Positions 36,808 through 45,693 of a DNA stretch of 47,848 bases are shown here, piece by piece (within the stretch, counting starts at the first letter, position 1; every line of letters begins with the position of its first letter). Source of the stretch: an uncultured Marvinbryantia sp. GTDB taxonomy: Bacteria; Bacillota; Clostridia; Lachnospirales; Lachnospiraceae. A model generated the notes under the pieces. The model made no database searches. It saw only the letters and a program-made list of their open reading frames with translations, and was not told the DNA's origin. A program made the position numbers and the translations under genes. The stretch covers positions 1 through 47,848 of the forward strand of contig NZ_CAJKOX010000035.1 of assembly GCF_905201705.1 (NCBI RefSeq), read 5' to 3'.

Positions 36808-38889
36808 TTACCTCCCTGTGTTGATCCGGAAATTGTCCAGATAATCTCTATACAACTGGAAGGTATCCTTCCCTGCATAACCGGAAATCATCTCACGATA
36901 TCCCGCCTCTGAGTCTGTAACGATATATATGGTCTGAATCTCAGGATGCTTCTGCACTTCTGCATCGAATTCTGCAAAACGCTTTTCATCCATGAGAATT
37001 GCAAATTGATTCTCCGGAAGTACCATCATATGCGCCTTGTCATCTTCCAACTGCGGACAAGAACCATGAGCACCAGCCTTCATCCAAAGAACAGGGAACA
37101 ATTCTGTCAGTTGGCGACCTAAAGCGACAGCGGTTTTATCCAAAAAACCTAGCTTGAAGAACACAGCGTTCGCCTTAAATCCATCAGACATTGCAGCATT
37201 ACTTCCTAAATAGTTGCCAGCTATCTTTTTTCCATTAACATCGGTCCCTTTTATAGAACATATTGTCCTTGGCCACGTTACATATCTCGCAATTCCCAGC
37301 TCTTCCCACTCTTTATCCGCGGGAGTCTTCCCTTTGCTTGTAAGTAATTTGGCTTCCGACTCAGATACTTCATTGTTTGTTACCATTATGCATCTACGAT
37401 GCCCTCCATCCTCTGAATTTAAAAGATTTATTGCATGTAAAGTAGTCCCTGAACCTGCAAAGAAATCAACAACTAAAGCATCCTTTTTATTTACGAGAAA
37501 ATAATTGATTGTATCTTTAACCGCATATAGGGATTTTGGGAAATCAAACCTTAAATCACCAATTACATTTTTTAGAATCTTTGTCCCATAATCTCTTGAA
37601 TCATGCGTATTGTAATTCCATTGAGTTCTTGGCATGATTTTTCGAGTTTCTAGGTTTTCCGCTATTACACTTCCATCTTCCGCATATCCTGTAATGTTAA
37701 TCTTCCCTGCGTCAATATCTTTTATAGTTCCACCCATAAGATACTGTACAACCCATAATTGCGGCTTATTAGGAGTCCTTTTCGATGCTTTAATGTATCC
37801 TTTTTCAGCTCTGGATCTGCATTCTTCTGGCGTAACTCCCCATAGCATCTCTGTCCCATCATCTCTAACAGGAAAAACCGCATCGCACCCCGGGATTTCT
37901 TCAACTGAAAACCTGTCCACTTCATGCGCTATTGGATCTCCAATTTTTTCAATTCTCCCACTTTGTTTATTTACATAGATTGGATAGAACTGAAAAGGTC
38001 TTGACTTCCTAATATTTGCTGCGCTACTTCTTCTGAATGACTGCCAATGAATTTGTTCTCCCTCCAATGCATATTCAGCATCATCAAGTGGCTCTATCGC
38101 ACAGTTTCCCATCATGACAAAATAAATGAATTCATTAACTCTTGTAAATTCATTTGTTCGAGCAGCGCCTTTCCTACTAATCGCACTACTTATCATCTGT
38201 ATATTGCAATCTTGAAACATTTCTTCGAGTAAACAGCCCAAATGCAAATACTCTTTTTCATCAATAGTAACAATTAAAACGGAATCATGATGGTTCATAA
38301 GAGTCTTCGCAAGCCGCAGTCTCTTTTGCATCATTGATAGCCATTTGCTGTGTCTATATGCGTCGGAGCCATCAACATAATCATTGTTATATTTCCAATC
38401 CTTTGCGCCAGTATTGTAAGGCGGATCGATATAGATGCAGTCCACCTTCCCAGCATAGAGATATTCCAACAGCTGCAGTGCATGATAATTATCCGCTTCA
38501 ATCAGCGTATGCCAAAGATCGCTGTCCGGAGCATTGCAAATGCTGTCAATCGGCTTCAGATACGGATAAATTGGCTCCCCAAACTGAGCCACACATACCA
38601 GCTCTTCCACCGGAATCTCTTCCTTTTCCGCCGTCACCTTGTGGTAGCACGTTGCAACTCCATCCTTGATGAAATTCACCTCGTACATCTCGCTGACAGC
38701 ACCAGTTTTCTTCGCAACCGTAGATCCTCTCTTGACTGGGATGTCATAGAGCGGTGTGCACTCCGGCAGGTGCTCTTCAAACACCAGCCCGAATTTCTTT
38801 GTCTTTGACAGCCTGTTTATCTCCTGCTCCAGTCTGGCTCTCAGCACCTCATCCTGCACCTGAGCAAGTAAATCATGAATTGCAGCCAT
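36808..38889 (-). CDS. Beta-class DNA methyltransferase (type III Mod-like)
   Basis: Motif IV DPPYNTG at about residue 153 precedes the SAM-binding motif I DFFAGSGTT at about 478, the order of beta-class N6-adenine or N4-cytosine methyltransferases; DPPY suggests adenine. The region between should hold target recognition. 693 residues, ATG behind AGGAGGAAATAGG. It should mark host DNA for protection against the adjacent Res-like and SNF2 motors. The recognition site cannot be read from the sequence. Confidence 0.9.
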   Translation of the reverse strand: MAAIHDLLAQVQDEVLRARLEQEINRLSKTKKFGLVFEEHLPECTPLYDIPVKRGSTVAKKTGAVSEMYEVNFIKDGVATCYHKVTAEKEEIPVEELVCVAQFGEPIYPYLKPIDSICNAPDSDLWHTLIEADNYHALQLLEYLYAGKVDCIYIDPPYNTGAKDWKYNNDYVDGSDAYRHSKWLSMMQKRLRLAKTLMNHHDSVLIVTIDEKEYLHLGCLLEEMFQDCNIQMISSAISRKGAARTNEFTRVNEFIYFVMMGNCAIEPLDDAEYALEGEQIHWQSFRRSSAANIRKSRPFQFYPIYVNKQSGRIEKIGDPIAHEVDRFSVEEIPGCDAVFPVRDDGTEMLWGVTPEECRSRAEKGYIKASKRTPNKPQLWVVQYLMGGTIKDIDAGKINITGYAEDGSVIAENLETRKIMPRTQWNYNTHDSRDYGTKILKNVIGDLRFDFPKSLYAVKDTINYFLVNKKDALVVDFFAGSGTTLHAINLLNSEDGGHRRCIMVTNNEVSESEAKLLTSKGKTPADKEWEELGIARYVTWPRTICSIKGTDVNGKKIAGNYLGSNAAMSDGFKANAVFFKLGFLDKTAVALGRQLTELFPVLWMKAGAHGSCPQLEDDKAHMMVLPENQFAILMDEKRFAEFDAEVQKHPEIQTIYIVTDSEAGYREMISGYAGKDTFQLYRDYLDNFRINTGR

Positions 38890-38978
38890 CCTATTTCCTC
38901 CTACTGTTTGTCTTGACTACCGGCAGTATCCACTCCGGCATCATAAGTCTATCGAATATGCCGTCCTAAAATACGGAC

Positions 38979-39758
38979 TCATTCCTTCGTTATTGTTTTT
39001 TCTTTAATATGGCACTTGATCCCGCGCTCCTTGCAGAAATTCTTTACTTCCGATGCCTTTTCGTTGTAAAACTTCTTATGCTCTGGATAGCCGCTTGTGA
39101 CTTTCTTGGAATAGTTCGTTCTTCCAAAGATGATCTTATCCACAAAACTAACGGCTTCCAGAATCTCTACCAGATTCTGTTCTATAAGATTCGGTGTAGG
39201 ATACGGTTCAATGCTCACCCACGTCTTACATCCCAGATCATAAAGTTTCCTAAGCGCCGCCAGTCGTTCTGCGTATGGTGCGGCTCCGGGTTCTATTCGC
39301 TCACGGTATTCTTCATCCATAGAGATCAACGTAATCCCATATTCATTTTTCTTGGAACACTTCGCCAAATCTTCCGGCAATATACCCTTCGTTAGTACAG
39401 AGCACTTTATGCCGGCCTTATTCAGCTTCTTGATGGCATCCATGCTCATCTTCTCGATCTGCGGATAACCATACATGAAGGGATCCGTCGTAAAGCAAAG
39501 CTGAACCGACTTGATCTTATCCTTCAGGCGCGGAATCTCTTTATCCAGAAGTTCCAGCGTATTTGACACCAGATAAGGTTTCAGCCAGTCATCATATGTT
39601 TTTATCTGCCCAAACCGCTTTTTCAAGGAGAAGGCATAACAAGGATACTTACATCCGTGGGCGCAGCCCTGGACGAAGTTGATGGTATAATCGCCATACT
39701 CTACCCCTGTTTTATAGAGCATGGATTTTCTTGTTATAAAGCCTTCTACATTCGGCAT
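38979..39758 (-). CDS. Three-Cys-motif radical SAM protein (SPL-like)
   Basis: The iron-sulfur motif is CAHGCKYPC, a CxxxCxxxC three-Cys motif near residue 31, followed by CYAF. SIEPYPTPN and LTKGI fit the radical SAM barrel of the DUF5131/Gp37-Gp68 group. The ATG at 39758 follows GGAG; a TTG two codons upstream overlaps the tcmP stop. It is encoded directly after TcmP, its regular partner family. The reaction is unknown; nucleic-acid or peptide modification is a guess. Confidence 0.85.
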   Translation of the reverse strand: MPNVEGFITRKSMLYKTGVEYGDYTINFVQGCAHGCKYPCYAFSLKKRFGQIKTYDDWLKPYLVSNTLELLDKEIPRLKDKIKSVQLCFTTDPFMYGYPQIEKMSMDAIKKLNKAGIKCSVLTKGILPEDLAKCSKKNEYGITLISMDEEYRERIEPGAAPYAERLAALRKLYDLGCKTWVSIEPYPTPNLIEQNLVEILEAVSFVDKIIFGRTNYSKKVTSGYPEHKKFYNEKASEVKNFCKERGIKCHIKEKTITKE

Positions 39759-39760
39759 CT

Positions 39761-40891
39761 TCAATAGCTCCTATCCGAAAATGTCATTGTACTCCGGGAA
39801 GCCTTCATTCCAAATTCCCGTTTCAGCACATCTTTTATTTTGTTCTTATAGTCTCTTGTCGGGAATACCGGGTGTTCTCCCAGATATGCCCACACGTCAT
39901 CATTTGGAACATCCGCCTTTCCAGTAAAATGTTCCTGCACATACTTTGCCGCATCCCTCAAGTTGTAGCAGGACTCATCTGCCGGTGTTCCTAAAATGAT
40001 ATCTCCATCATCCGTAAACCGGAACTGCATCTGATCCTGATTGTTATGTGTATTCTTCAGAGAAGATTTATCCCCAAAGGTTTTCCAGGCCGTGGATTTG
40101 AAAAGCTCAAATCCCTTGTAATGCCCCGTACAGTGGATTAGGTTATATACCACTGAATTGTTTCTGTTAAAGAACGGAAACGAAGCGATGTAATAACGGT
40201 CTTCGCCTCTGCCGCTCCCATCACGGATAATCTCTTCTATCTTCTTCTCAAATGCATTCTTGTCACTGCCAAAGGATATCAGTTCATCAATACTGGTCCG
40301 ATAGGTTTCCTCATACTTTTCAATCACTTCCGGCTTCCGTGCCATTTTCGCCGCCCTAATCGTGTCAGAAACCATATGATTGATGATGATCTCTCCCCAA
40401 TTCTCAAGGAACGGCATCATAGCATCCCACTCGATATGAGCATCGTATGGATCATATACAAGCAGGAAATGCATATCACTGAACATTGTTGAAAACTGAA
40501 TGCCGATTTTCCGCAGCAGTATATTGGCATCCATCGATTCCGTGTAAATCGTAAAGTTACCGGTCTGCTTCGGAAGCCTTGTCTTCAGCAAGTCAATCTT
40601 CCCCGAATCCAGGTCATTGAAATATATGTAAGCCTGCTTATTGGTGTACCTGGTCATCGCTTCAGCGATTATCTCAGACACAAGCAACGGCGTACCTTTT
40701 ATCTCTTCCCCTTTGTCATCTTTATAAATCCCGCTGTTTGACATGCAATCAATGTATACAATTCCACGACATTTCTGATTCAGCATAAGAATATTGATCC
40801 AAGCCTTCACATATTCAGAGATCAACTCGAACTTCTTTATGCTGTGCGGAGATGCCACACTGATCAAATCATTCTTCTTTGTGCTCGCCAT
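39761..40891 (-). CDS. tcmP: TcmP, three-Cys-motif partner protein
   Basis: 376 residues with the TcmP opening (SVASPHSIKKFELISEYVKAW), the loop YIDCMSNSGIYKDDKG and VYDPYDAHIEWDAM, where DPY takes the place of a methyltransferase motif IV. The C-terminal half is a helical HTH-like region (LGEHPVFPTRDYKNKI). The family is defined by pairing with a three-Cys radical SAM protein, exactly as here (stop and start overlap). It overlaps the XRE gene by 23 bases. A methyltransferase-like role is inferred from the fold. Confidence 0.88.
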   Translation of the reverse strand: MASTKKNDLISVASPHSIKKFELISEYVKAWINILMLNQKCRGIVYIDCMSNSGIYKDDKGEEIKGTPLLVSEIIAEAMTRYTNKQAYIYFNDLDSGKIDLLKTRLPKQTGNFTIYTESMDANILLRKIGIQFSTMFSDMHFLLVYDPYDAHIEWDAMMPFLENWGEIIINHMVSDTIRAAKMARKPEVIEKYEETYRTSIDELISFGSDKNAFEKKIEEIIRDGSGRGEDRYYIASFPFFNRNNSVVYNLIHCTGHYKGFELFKSTAWKTFGDKSSLKNTHNNQDQMQFRFTDDGDIILGTPADESCYNLRDAAKYVQEHFTGKADVPNDDVWAYLGEHPVFPTRDYKNKIKDVLKREFGMKASRSTMTFSDRSY

Positions 40892-41105
40892 CCATATCAC
40901 CTTCTTCCGGGATCAGATCCATAATGTCTCCGATATTACATTCCAGGGCCTTGCACACTTTCATCAAGACTTCCATGCTCACATTCTCTCCCTTAGAAAG
41001 CTTCGTGACCGAAGTCCAGCTAATCCCGGCTTTAGCCTGAAGGTCTTTTTTCTTCATATCCTTATCAATGAGCAGTTTCCAAAGCTTTTTGTAACTTACT
41101 TCCAT
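40869..41105 (-). CDS. XRE-family repressor at the head of the 16-kb operon
   Basis: 78 residues almost wholly made of one XRE helix-turn-helix (KKDLQAKAGISWTSVTKLSKG). The start is the ATG at 41105 behind AGAGGA; the earlier ATG abuts a GAGGA too closely. It faces an ImmA-like peptidase gene across a 228-base control region. XRE/ImmA pairs typically work as repressor and its inactivating protease. Confidence 0.88.
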   Translation of the reverse strand: MEVSYKKLWKLLIDKDMKKKDLQAKAGISWTSVTKLSKGENVSMEVLMKVCKALECNIGDIMDLIPEEGDMDGEHKEE

Positions 41106-41128
41106 AGTGCATTCCTCTCGGTCCATTC

Positions 41129-41275
41129 CTCAGAACTTATATATCAGCAGGTTTCTTTGCATACCTATACATTATCCATTGTAGCACTCTGTCCATGAAA
41201 CCGCAAGTAAATTCTCCACATTTACACGAATTCACACCGATTTTAATTGAATACTCTCCGAACTTATGATATAGT
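41129..41275. promoter_or_regulatory. Divergent control region with paired operator-like repeats
   Basis: Plus-strand promoter: TTGAAT (41247-41252), 17 bases, TATAGT (41270-41275), for the ImmA gene. Minus-strand promoter: TTGCGG (41202-41207), 17 bases, TACAAT (41179-41184), for the XRE operon. The motif CTCxGAACTTAT occurs twice in the same orientation, at about 41128-41140 and inside the plus promoter spacer at about 41255-41266. Repressor binding would cover the ImmA promoter and the early transcribed part of the XRE operon. Confidence 0.65.
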
Positions 41276-41333
41276 GTTAATTGTATATTTGTGCCCGCCG
41301 GTGGCGAGTGCATTTACGAAATGAGGTGTTTTC

Positions 41334-43085
41334 ATGGGAAAAGCTCAGAATGATATTGAAGAATTCATATACCGAATCTGCTACCAGCCTATCTGGAAAG
41401 CAGTAAACGAATATATATCTGTACATCCTACGGTCATGCTTCTTGATATGCTCTTAGAGTACGCCACCCATATCCGCATTGATGAAGATTCCCTCTTCTT
41501 CGATGCCATCATGAGCTGCACGATAGAACTGCAGCAATTTGATGAATACCGCGGCGATATGTCCGGCGAAACTTCCCAATGGCTCGTAGCTTCCTGCAAA
41601 GCCATCATCACCGACAAGCTGAAAACCATAAGCAAGAATCTCGACAAAGAAGCAACTTCCTTCCTAGAGAAATACTATCCTAAGGCTCTGGAAGAACCTA
41701 AACGCGTACCGATTGAGGATATAGCCAAAGAAAAGCTGCATCTCAATGTCATACAGGGATACCGAATCACCGATAATTTCAGCATCTTCGATCAGATCTG
41801 TTTTTCTCCCGGCAAGGTCAAAATTTACGTTCTTTTCAAGACATCCGAAAAGGAAGAAGAAGTTCCCAGAGGAACCATCTTGATCGATGCCTACACCTAT
41901 TGGCAGCGGGACAGCGACTGCGTGAACAATACGATTTCTCACGAAGTCTATCACTGGCACCGCCACCGCCTCTATGCCGCTATCAAGCATATCCTCCGAG
42001 ATGAAAAGTTCATTGCCTGCCGCTGTCCGGCAGATATGAGCTATCCGGACGATAAAGAAGAATGGACCGATGAGCAGCGCATGGAATGGCAGACCAACAA
42101 TCGGCACCACGTATCCTGATGCCGTTCCAGACCTTCACAATGAAAGTTGACGAATTGTACCAGCAATATGGCTATGCCAATAGCCCACTTAAAATCGCCG
42201 TTCTCACCTGTATTACAGATGAACTTGCCGTTTTTTACGGAGTCTCACGGCAATCTGCTTTAATACGTATGACAGAAACTGGATATCTTGAGGCAAGGTC
42301 TGTTCTACAGGCTATAAACGAAAAAGACTGGCACACTCATGTCAGCCTAGAAGACGTCTTCTATGAATACAGCACCAACGCCGAATTTCGCGCTCTACTG
42401 GATACCGGACGTTTCAAATATGTTGACGGCTATGTTGTCATCAATGATGAGAAATTCATCCGGCTTGATGAAAGCGGTGCTACCACCCTCACAGACTATG
42501 CCTGGGAGAGTCTTGATGAATGCTGCCTGTCCTTTGGATGGCAAAGAATACGCCGTGCATCCGCAAAAGAAGTTCTTCCGCAGATTATCTTTCACCGTGA
42601 TAACGATGAGCTGGATATTTCCAAATATGATTCCAAGCAGAATACATCTATGGTCGAACTCTCAAAGGAAATGCAGAAGAAGCGCAAACACTTTGAGCAG
42701 AACGAAAAGATTCACAAACTCTCTACGATTGACAAAAACTGCTGGACGTACATTTATAGGATTATCACCATCAAAGGTACCAGCAAGCCACATTTCTGTG
42801 ATCTGACTGGTCTCCGGAGAAGAAAACTATCGCAAAGCTGCGAGTGGGTTAGATACAGATCCAAAAGTGAGAACTATTGTTGCCATCGGTGTAGGCTTGT
42901 CCCTTGATATCGAAACCGTGGAAAACATGCTCAAACTTGCCGGCAGAACCTTTAAGGATACTCCAGAAGACAAAGCATTAAAATTCTGCATTACCGGCCT
43001 CTCCGGACATCCGATCGAAGATTATAACAACTTTCTAGAGTCCCTCGGATACGAACCTCTCGGAACTAAAGAACGATACCAATAA
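41334..43085 (+). pseudogene. ImmA/IrrE-type metallopeptidase, two frameshifts
   Basis: The zinc motif HEVYH (residue 203) is in NTISHEVYHWHRHRL. A missing base near 42103 shifts the frame; it resumes APRILMPFQTFTMKVDEL, the usual region after the active site in ImmA-like proteins. A second shift near 42813 leads into EENYRKAASGLDTDPKVR and the end at 43085. Repaired length is about 580 residues. The ATG follows GAGGTGTTTTC. In ICEBs1-like systems such a protease cleaves the XRE repressor after a signal; the divergent XRE gene makes that the best hypothesis here. If the breaks are real, the switch is dead. Confidence 0.8.
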
Positions 43086-43091
43086 CATCTC

Positions 43092-43130
43092 AGCCGCTTT
43101 TTCACATCGAAATAGCGGCTTTCTTCTTTT
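43092..43130 (+). terminator. Rho-independent terminator of the ImmA gene
   Basis: AGCCGCT (43092-43098) pairs with AGCGGCT (43114-43120), followed by TTCTTCTTTTCTT. Confidence 0.7.
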
Positions 43131-43194
43131 CTTAAAAATTTTTCCGACTCGGTGAGTTCTGACAATTAGAAACCCATCAATTACAATGACCTTA

Positions 43195-43250
43195 GCTTCA
43201 GTGAGATTGCTTCTTTAGCGCTGAAGATGGTTCTACCGTCTCACTGAAGC
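43195..43250. repeat. Perfect 12-base inverted repeat
   Basis: GCTTCAGTGAGA (43195-43206) and its exact complement (43239-43250) are 32 bases apart. It lies between the ImmA terminator and the IS200 debris and may be a transposon end hairpin or an operator. Confidence 0.6.
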
Positions 43251-43394
43251 CACCATGTGAATCACGTCAGCCCATGTAGAACAGGCTGGCCAAGCAAACC
43301 AGGAGGAATCCGAAATGACTGCCCACCTAATAGGGACAATTTCATATCGCCATAATGCGGATTCCTCCGTGCAAATCTACGGAGGAAACGTATT

Positions 43395-43619
43395 ATGGAC
43401 GATAACAAGTTCAACCAATACACCGATAAGAAAGCGTACAACAACCTTCCAACACCGGAAAGACAGCACCTTGCCCCGTTCCTTGTAGAGGACTGGGACA
43501 CAGTAAAAGCGATGGATCTTAATCGCGAGAACCTTGAAACCTGGCACTTCAGCGGCATCCCCGTTTTAGTTGCCTTCACACCTGAGCAATTCCCCGGCAC
43601 CATTTCAAGTATCCCATGA
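43395..43619 (+). pseudogene. Truncated accessory-element protein (N terminus)
   Basis: 74 residues starting MDDNKFNQYTDKKAYNNLP behind ACGGAGG. From memory it resembles the start of longer sigma-like or conserved hypothetical proteins on Clostridia mobile elements, up to VAFTPEQF. Homology ends where the antisense IS200 fragment begins (about 43576), so the gene was cut by that insertion. Function unknown. Confidence 0.45.
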
Positions 43620-43795
43620 AACTTGATACACTGAGCTTTGGTGGAATCACCACACTTAGATGTACATGATCCACGCATACTGCACCTGCAATAATCTCAA
43701 CATTTTTGTATTTGCATAATGTGCTTAAGATTTCTCTTACATCCTCTCTCACTTTTCCATACAATACCTTCTTGCGGTACTTCGGAATGAAAACT
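43576..43795 (-). pseudogene. IS200-family TnpA fragment
   Basis: VFIPKYRKKVLYGKVREDV and VCVDHVHLSVVIPPKLS carry the HUH core (HVHLSV) of the Y1 transposase. The C-terminal tyrosine helix is missing. Confidence 0.8.
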
Positions 43796-43822
43796 CAGGG
43801 TTGTTTCCAACTACACTATTCT

Positions 43823-43839
43823 CCCCAGCATAGCTGGGG
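43823..43839. repeat. IS200 end hairpin
   Basis: CCCCAGC-ATA-GCTGGGG is a 7-base-pair hairpin with a 3-base loop just 5' of the tnpA fragment. This matches the subterminal hairpins that TnpA binds at the left end of IS200/IS605 elements. Confidence 0.65.
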
Positions 43840-43880
43840 GGATTAGGCTTTTCATTCAAATTCCCATTCGATTGTGAGGT

Positions 43881-44012
43881 TTACTTGCCGGTGTTAGAAT
43901 TCTTCCCTTCGTTCTTGGTGCGGTAGTAATCTTCCATCTCCACATCAAGCGTTATATAGGATTCTTTCTTAGGTCTTTGGGTGTTGCTCAAGAGGCACAC
44001 AGTTTCAACATG
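43881..44012 (-). pseudogene. C-terminal scrap of a methyltransferase-like gene
   Basis: An open frame reads HVETVCLLSNTQRPKKES, then YITLDVEMEDYYRTKNE to TAA at 43881. The HVETV-LLS phrase is typical of the last strand of RlmD/TrmA-type and phage-type methyltransferases. There is no start; it is debris, perhaps the gene end in which the IS200 or prophage inserted. Confidence 0.45.
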
Positions 44013-44159
44013 CTCCGTTTATCTATTAATAAATATTTTCCGCGTTTTTGTTTCATCTATAATCACTAAGAATTATAGCATATCCGCAATATTTTTGATA
44101 GATAATGTTTTTTCATCATTCAGTTTCATGCAACAAAATTTATTGTAATCTACTCGTGG

Positions 44160-44233
44160 TTGACAAATGGTAGACATTGTCAACGCAAATGGATTGTGGT
44201 ATAAGGCGGCAGAACCCATCTGCCGCCCTTTTT
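44160..44233 (+). terminator. Palindromic promoter-like element running into a terminator
   Basis: TTGACAA (44160) and TTGTCAA (44177-44183) form a palindrome. TTGTCA (44177), 17 bases and TATAAG (44200) fit a plus-strand promoter. Directly after it lies a strong terminator: GGCGGCAG (44205-44212) paired with CTGCCGCC (44220-44227), then CTTTTT. No gene fits between them; I trust the terminator more than the promoter. Confidence 0.6.
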
Positions 44234-44261
44234 ATGCTTCTTTGATGATTGACACTGCTTT

Positions 44262-44990
44262 TCAACGAAATGATATTTGTTTTTTATTATCCAGAAGCCG
44301 TATTATCAAGTATGCTGCCTTTTCTGCTTGCGCATTATAATCTTTTTTCAATGGACTATCAATCAAGTTTCCACAATCATAATGAATAAAATAATGTGCC
44401 AGCTCATAAGCTGTTTCATATATTGCTTTTTCTAAAACAAGATTTCTTTGTAATGCAATCCTATCCTTGTGAAGCACGCTGAAATATCCCTTAATGTCTT
44501 TTACTTCAAGTTTTATATTTTCCTCTTCAGCCAACGCCATAAGATTCTTAAAGACAAAAATCGGATTTTCTATATGCGGAATAACCGGACTGCTTTTCAC
44601 TGGTTCTGTAGTTGTCTTGACTGGCACAACTGCATCCTTTTCTATTTCCGGCTGCTTTTCCTTTGCCCGGAAATAAAAATCCACCAGATAATCATACACT
44701 TCCCATGCCTTGTCCGTGTTCAGCGACTTCGCATGGAGCAGGGCGCCTTTTTCTGTCCAGAAATACACTCTGGACACCCTTTTTAACTCCCCATCAAATT
44801 GATGGGAGGTTCTCAACGACCTCATTTCTTCCCCGGAAACTGCAATGTAATGTTTCTCTAAAACATACTTATCTTTATTTCTGGTAAAATTATTATTGAT
44901 AATCTCAGGCTTTGTTCCATACATTGTAGCAAGTTGCCGCGTAGTTAACACTCTAAATCCATGTACTTCCATTACTTTTAAATTTTGCAT
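44262..44990 (-). CDS. ORF6N-domain phage regulator
   Basis: The N-terminal ~110 residues (VLTTRQLATMYGTKPEIINN and WTEKGALLHAKSL) are an ORF6N DNA-binding domain, seen in phage antirepressors and KilA-N relatives. The start is the ATG at 44990, 7 bases past GGAGG. 242 residues with a helical C-terminal half. A truncated sister copy lies at 45.3-45.7 kb, and each copy is preceded by a ribbon-helix-helix gene. The codons for SHQFDG hold a palindrome that the sister copy preserves. Confidence 0.82.
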   Translation of the reverse strand: MQNLKVMEVHGFRVLTTRQLATMYGTKPEIINNNFTRNKDKYVLEKHYIAVSGEEMRSLRTSHQFDGELKRVSRVYFWTEKGALLHAKSLNTDKAWEVYDYLVDFYFRAKEKQPEIEKDAVVPVKTTTEPVKSSPVIPHIENPIFVFKNLMALAEEENIKLEVKDIKGYFSVLHKDRIALQRNLVLEKAIYETAYELAHYFIHYDCGNLIDSPLKKDYNAQAEKAAYLIIRLLDNKKQISFR

Positions 44991-45068
44991 GATAATTTCC
45001 TCCATTTCTAATTGAAAGAAATTCCATTCTGCATTATAATATTTTACAGAAGGAAACTTCTAAGAGCA

Positions 45069-45110
45069 AATAAGAGATTTCAAACTTTGGTAGGGGCGAA
45101 ATCTCTTATT
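45069..45110 (+). terminator. Strong hairpin between RHH gene and ORF6N gene
   Basis: AATAAGAGATTTC pairs perfectly with GAAATCTCTTATT (45098-45110), followed by a T run on the plus strand. On the minus strand it overlaps the stop of the RHH gene. It may act in both directions. Confidence 0.7.
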
Positions 45111-45279
45111 TTTTTATTCTGCTTTCCAACATCTTTATTCCTTGCCGCACAGCTTCTGCTTTTGTGATACCCTCTTGAGTGCAGTACCTCAATAAAATAT
45201 GTTCACTTTCTGCATCAAGCCTAATATTAACGGAGCCGGATTTAGGATTGTTAGTTGGTCTGCCAGTTCGTGGACTCAT
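45106..45279 (-). CDS. Ribbon-helix-helix regulator 1
   Basis: 57 residues: MSPRTGRPTNNPKSGSVNIR, then EGITKAEAVRQGIKML. This is a CopG/Arc-like DNA-binding fold. The start is the ATG at 45279 (GGGGTGATGAG), eight codons inside the longest frame. Its promoter carries an inverted repeat, consistent with autorepression. Confidence 0.8.
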   Translation of the reverse strand: MSPRTGRPTNNPKSGSVNIRLDAESEHILLRYCTQEGITKAEAVRQGIKMLESRIKK

Positions 45280-45296
45280 CTCATCACCCCACTTTT

Positions 45297-45338
45297 GCGC
45301 CACAAATATATATTATACTTATGTGTCGCGAAAGTCAA
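45297..45338 (-). promoter_or_regulatory. Promoter and operator of RHH gene 1
   Basis: TTGACT (45333-45338) and TATAAT (45312-45317) with a 15-base spacer. GCGCCACA (45297-45304) and TGTGTCGC (45322-45329) form a near-perfect inverted repeat around the -10. Confidence 0.65.
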
Positions 45339-45693
45339 GTACAAATTAAGCCAATCATGAAATTCATGACTGGCTGTAAGAAATCCACCAGATAATCATA
45401 CACTTCCCACGCTTTGTCTGTGTTCAACGATTTGGCATGAAGAAGAGCTCCTTTTTCAGTCCAAAATGTGCTCTTGATGTTCTTCGCAACTCACCCTCAA
45501 ATTGAGGGGATGTCCGCAGACTTCTCAATTCGTCTCCATCCATATAAATATAATGCTTTCCCAGCACATAACGCTCTTTGTTCCGTAAAAAATTGTTCTG
45601 GATTACTTTAACGTCCGTTCCATATGCGTCTGCTATCTGACGTGTAGTCAATACTCTCGTTCCTTCTACCTCAACTGTTTTTGGTAATTGCAT
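45335..45693 (-). pseudogene. Truncated ORF6N copy, frameshifted
   Basis: The N terminus (VLTTRQIADAYGTDVKVIQN) is a paralogue of the gene at 44.3-45.0 kb. A missing T in a T4 run near 45467 breaks the frame; repaired it reads FWTEKGALLHAKSLNTDKAW and ends at LVDF, after which homology with the sister gene stops. Start ATG 45693 behind GTGAGGAAAAGAA. It is a partial duplication. Confidence 0.75.

Noticed and set aside
25147..41105. Naming the operon as DISARM or a plain type III system
   Set aside because: SNF2 and methyltransferase genes fit parts of these, but DrmA, DrmB and DrmC are not seen, and the HSP90-like, HEPN and TcmP parts are extra. I left it unnamed.
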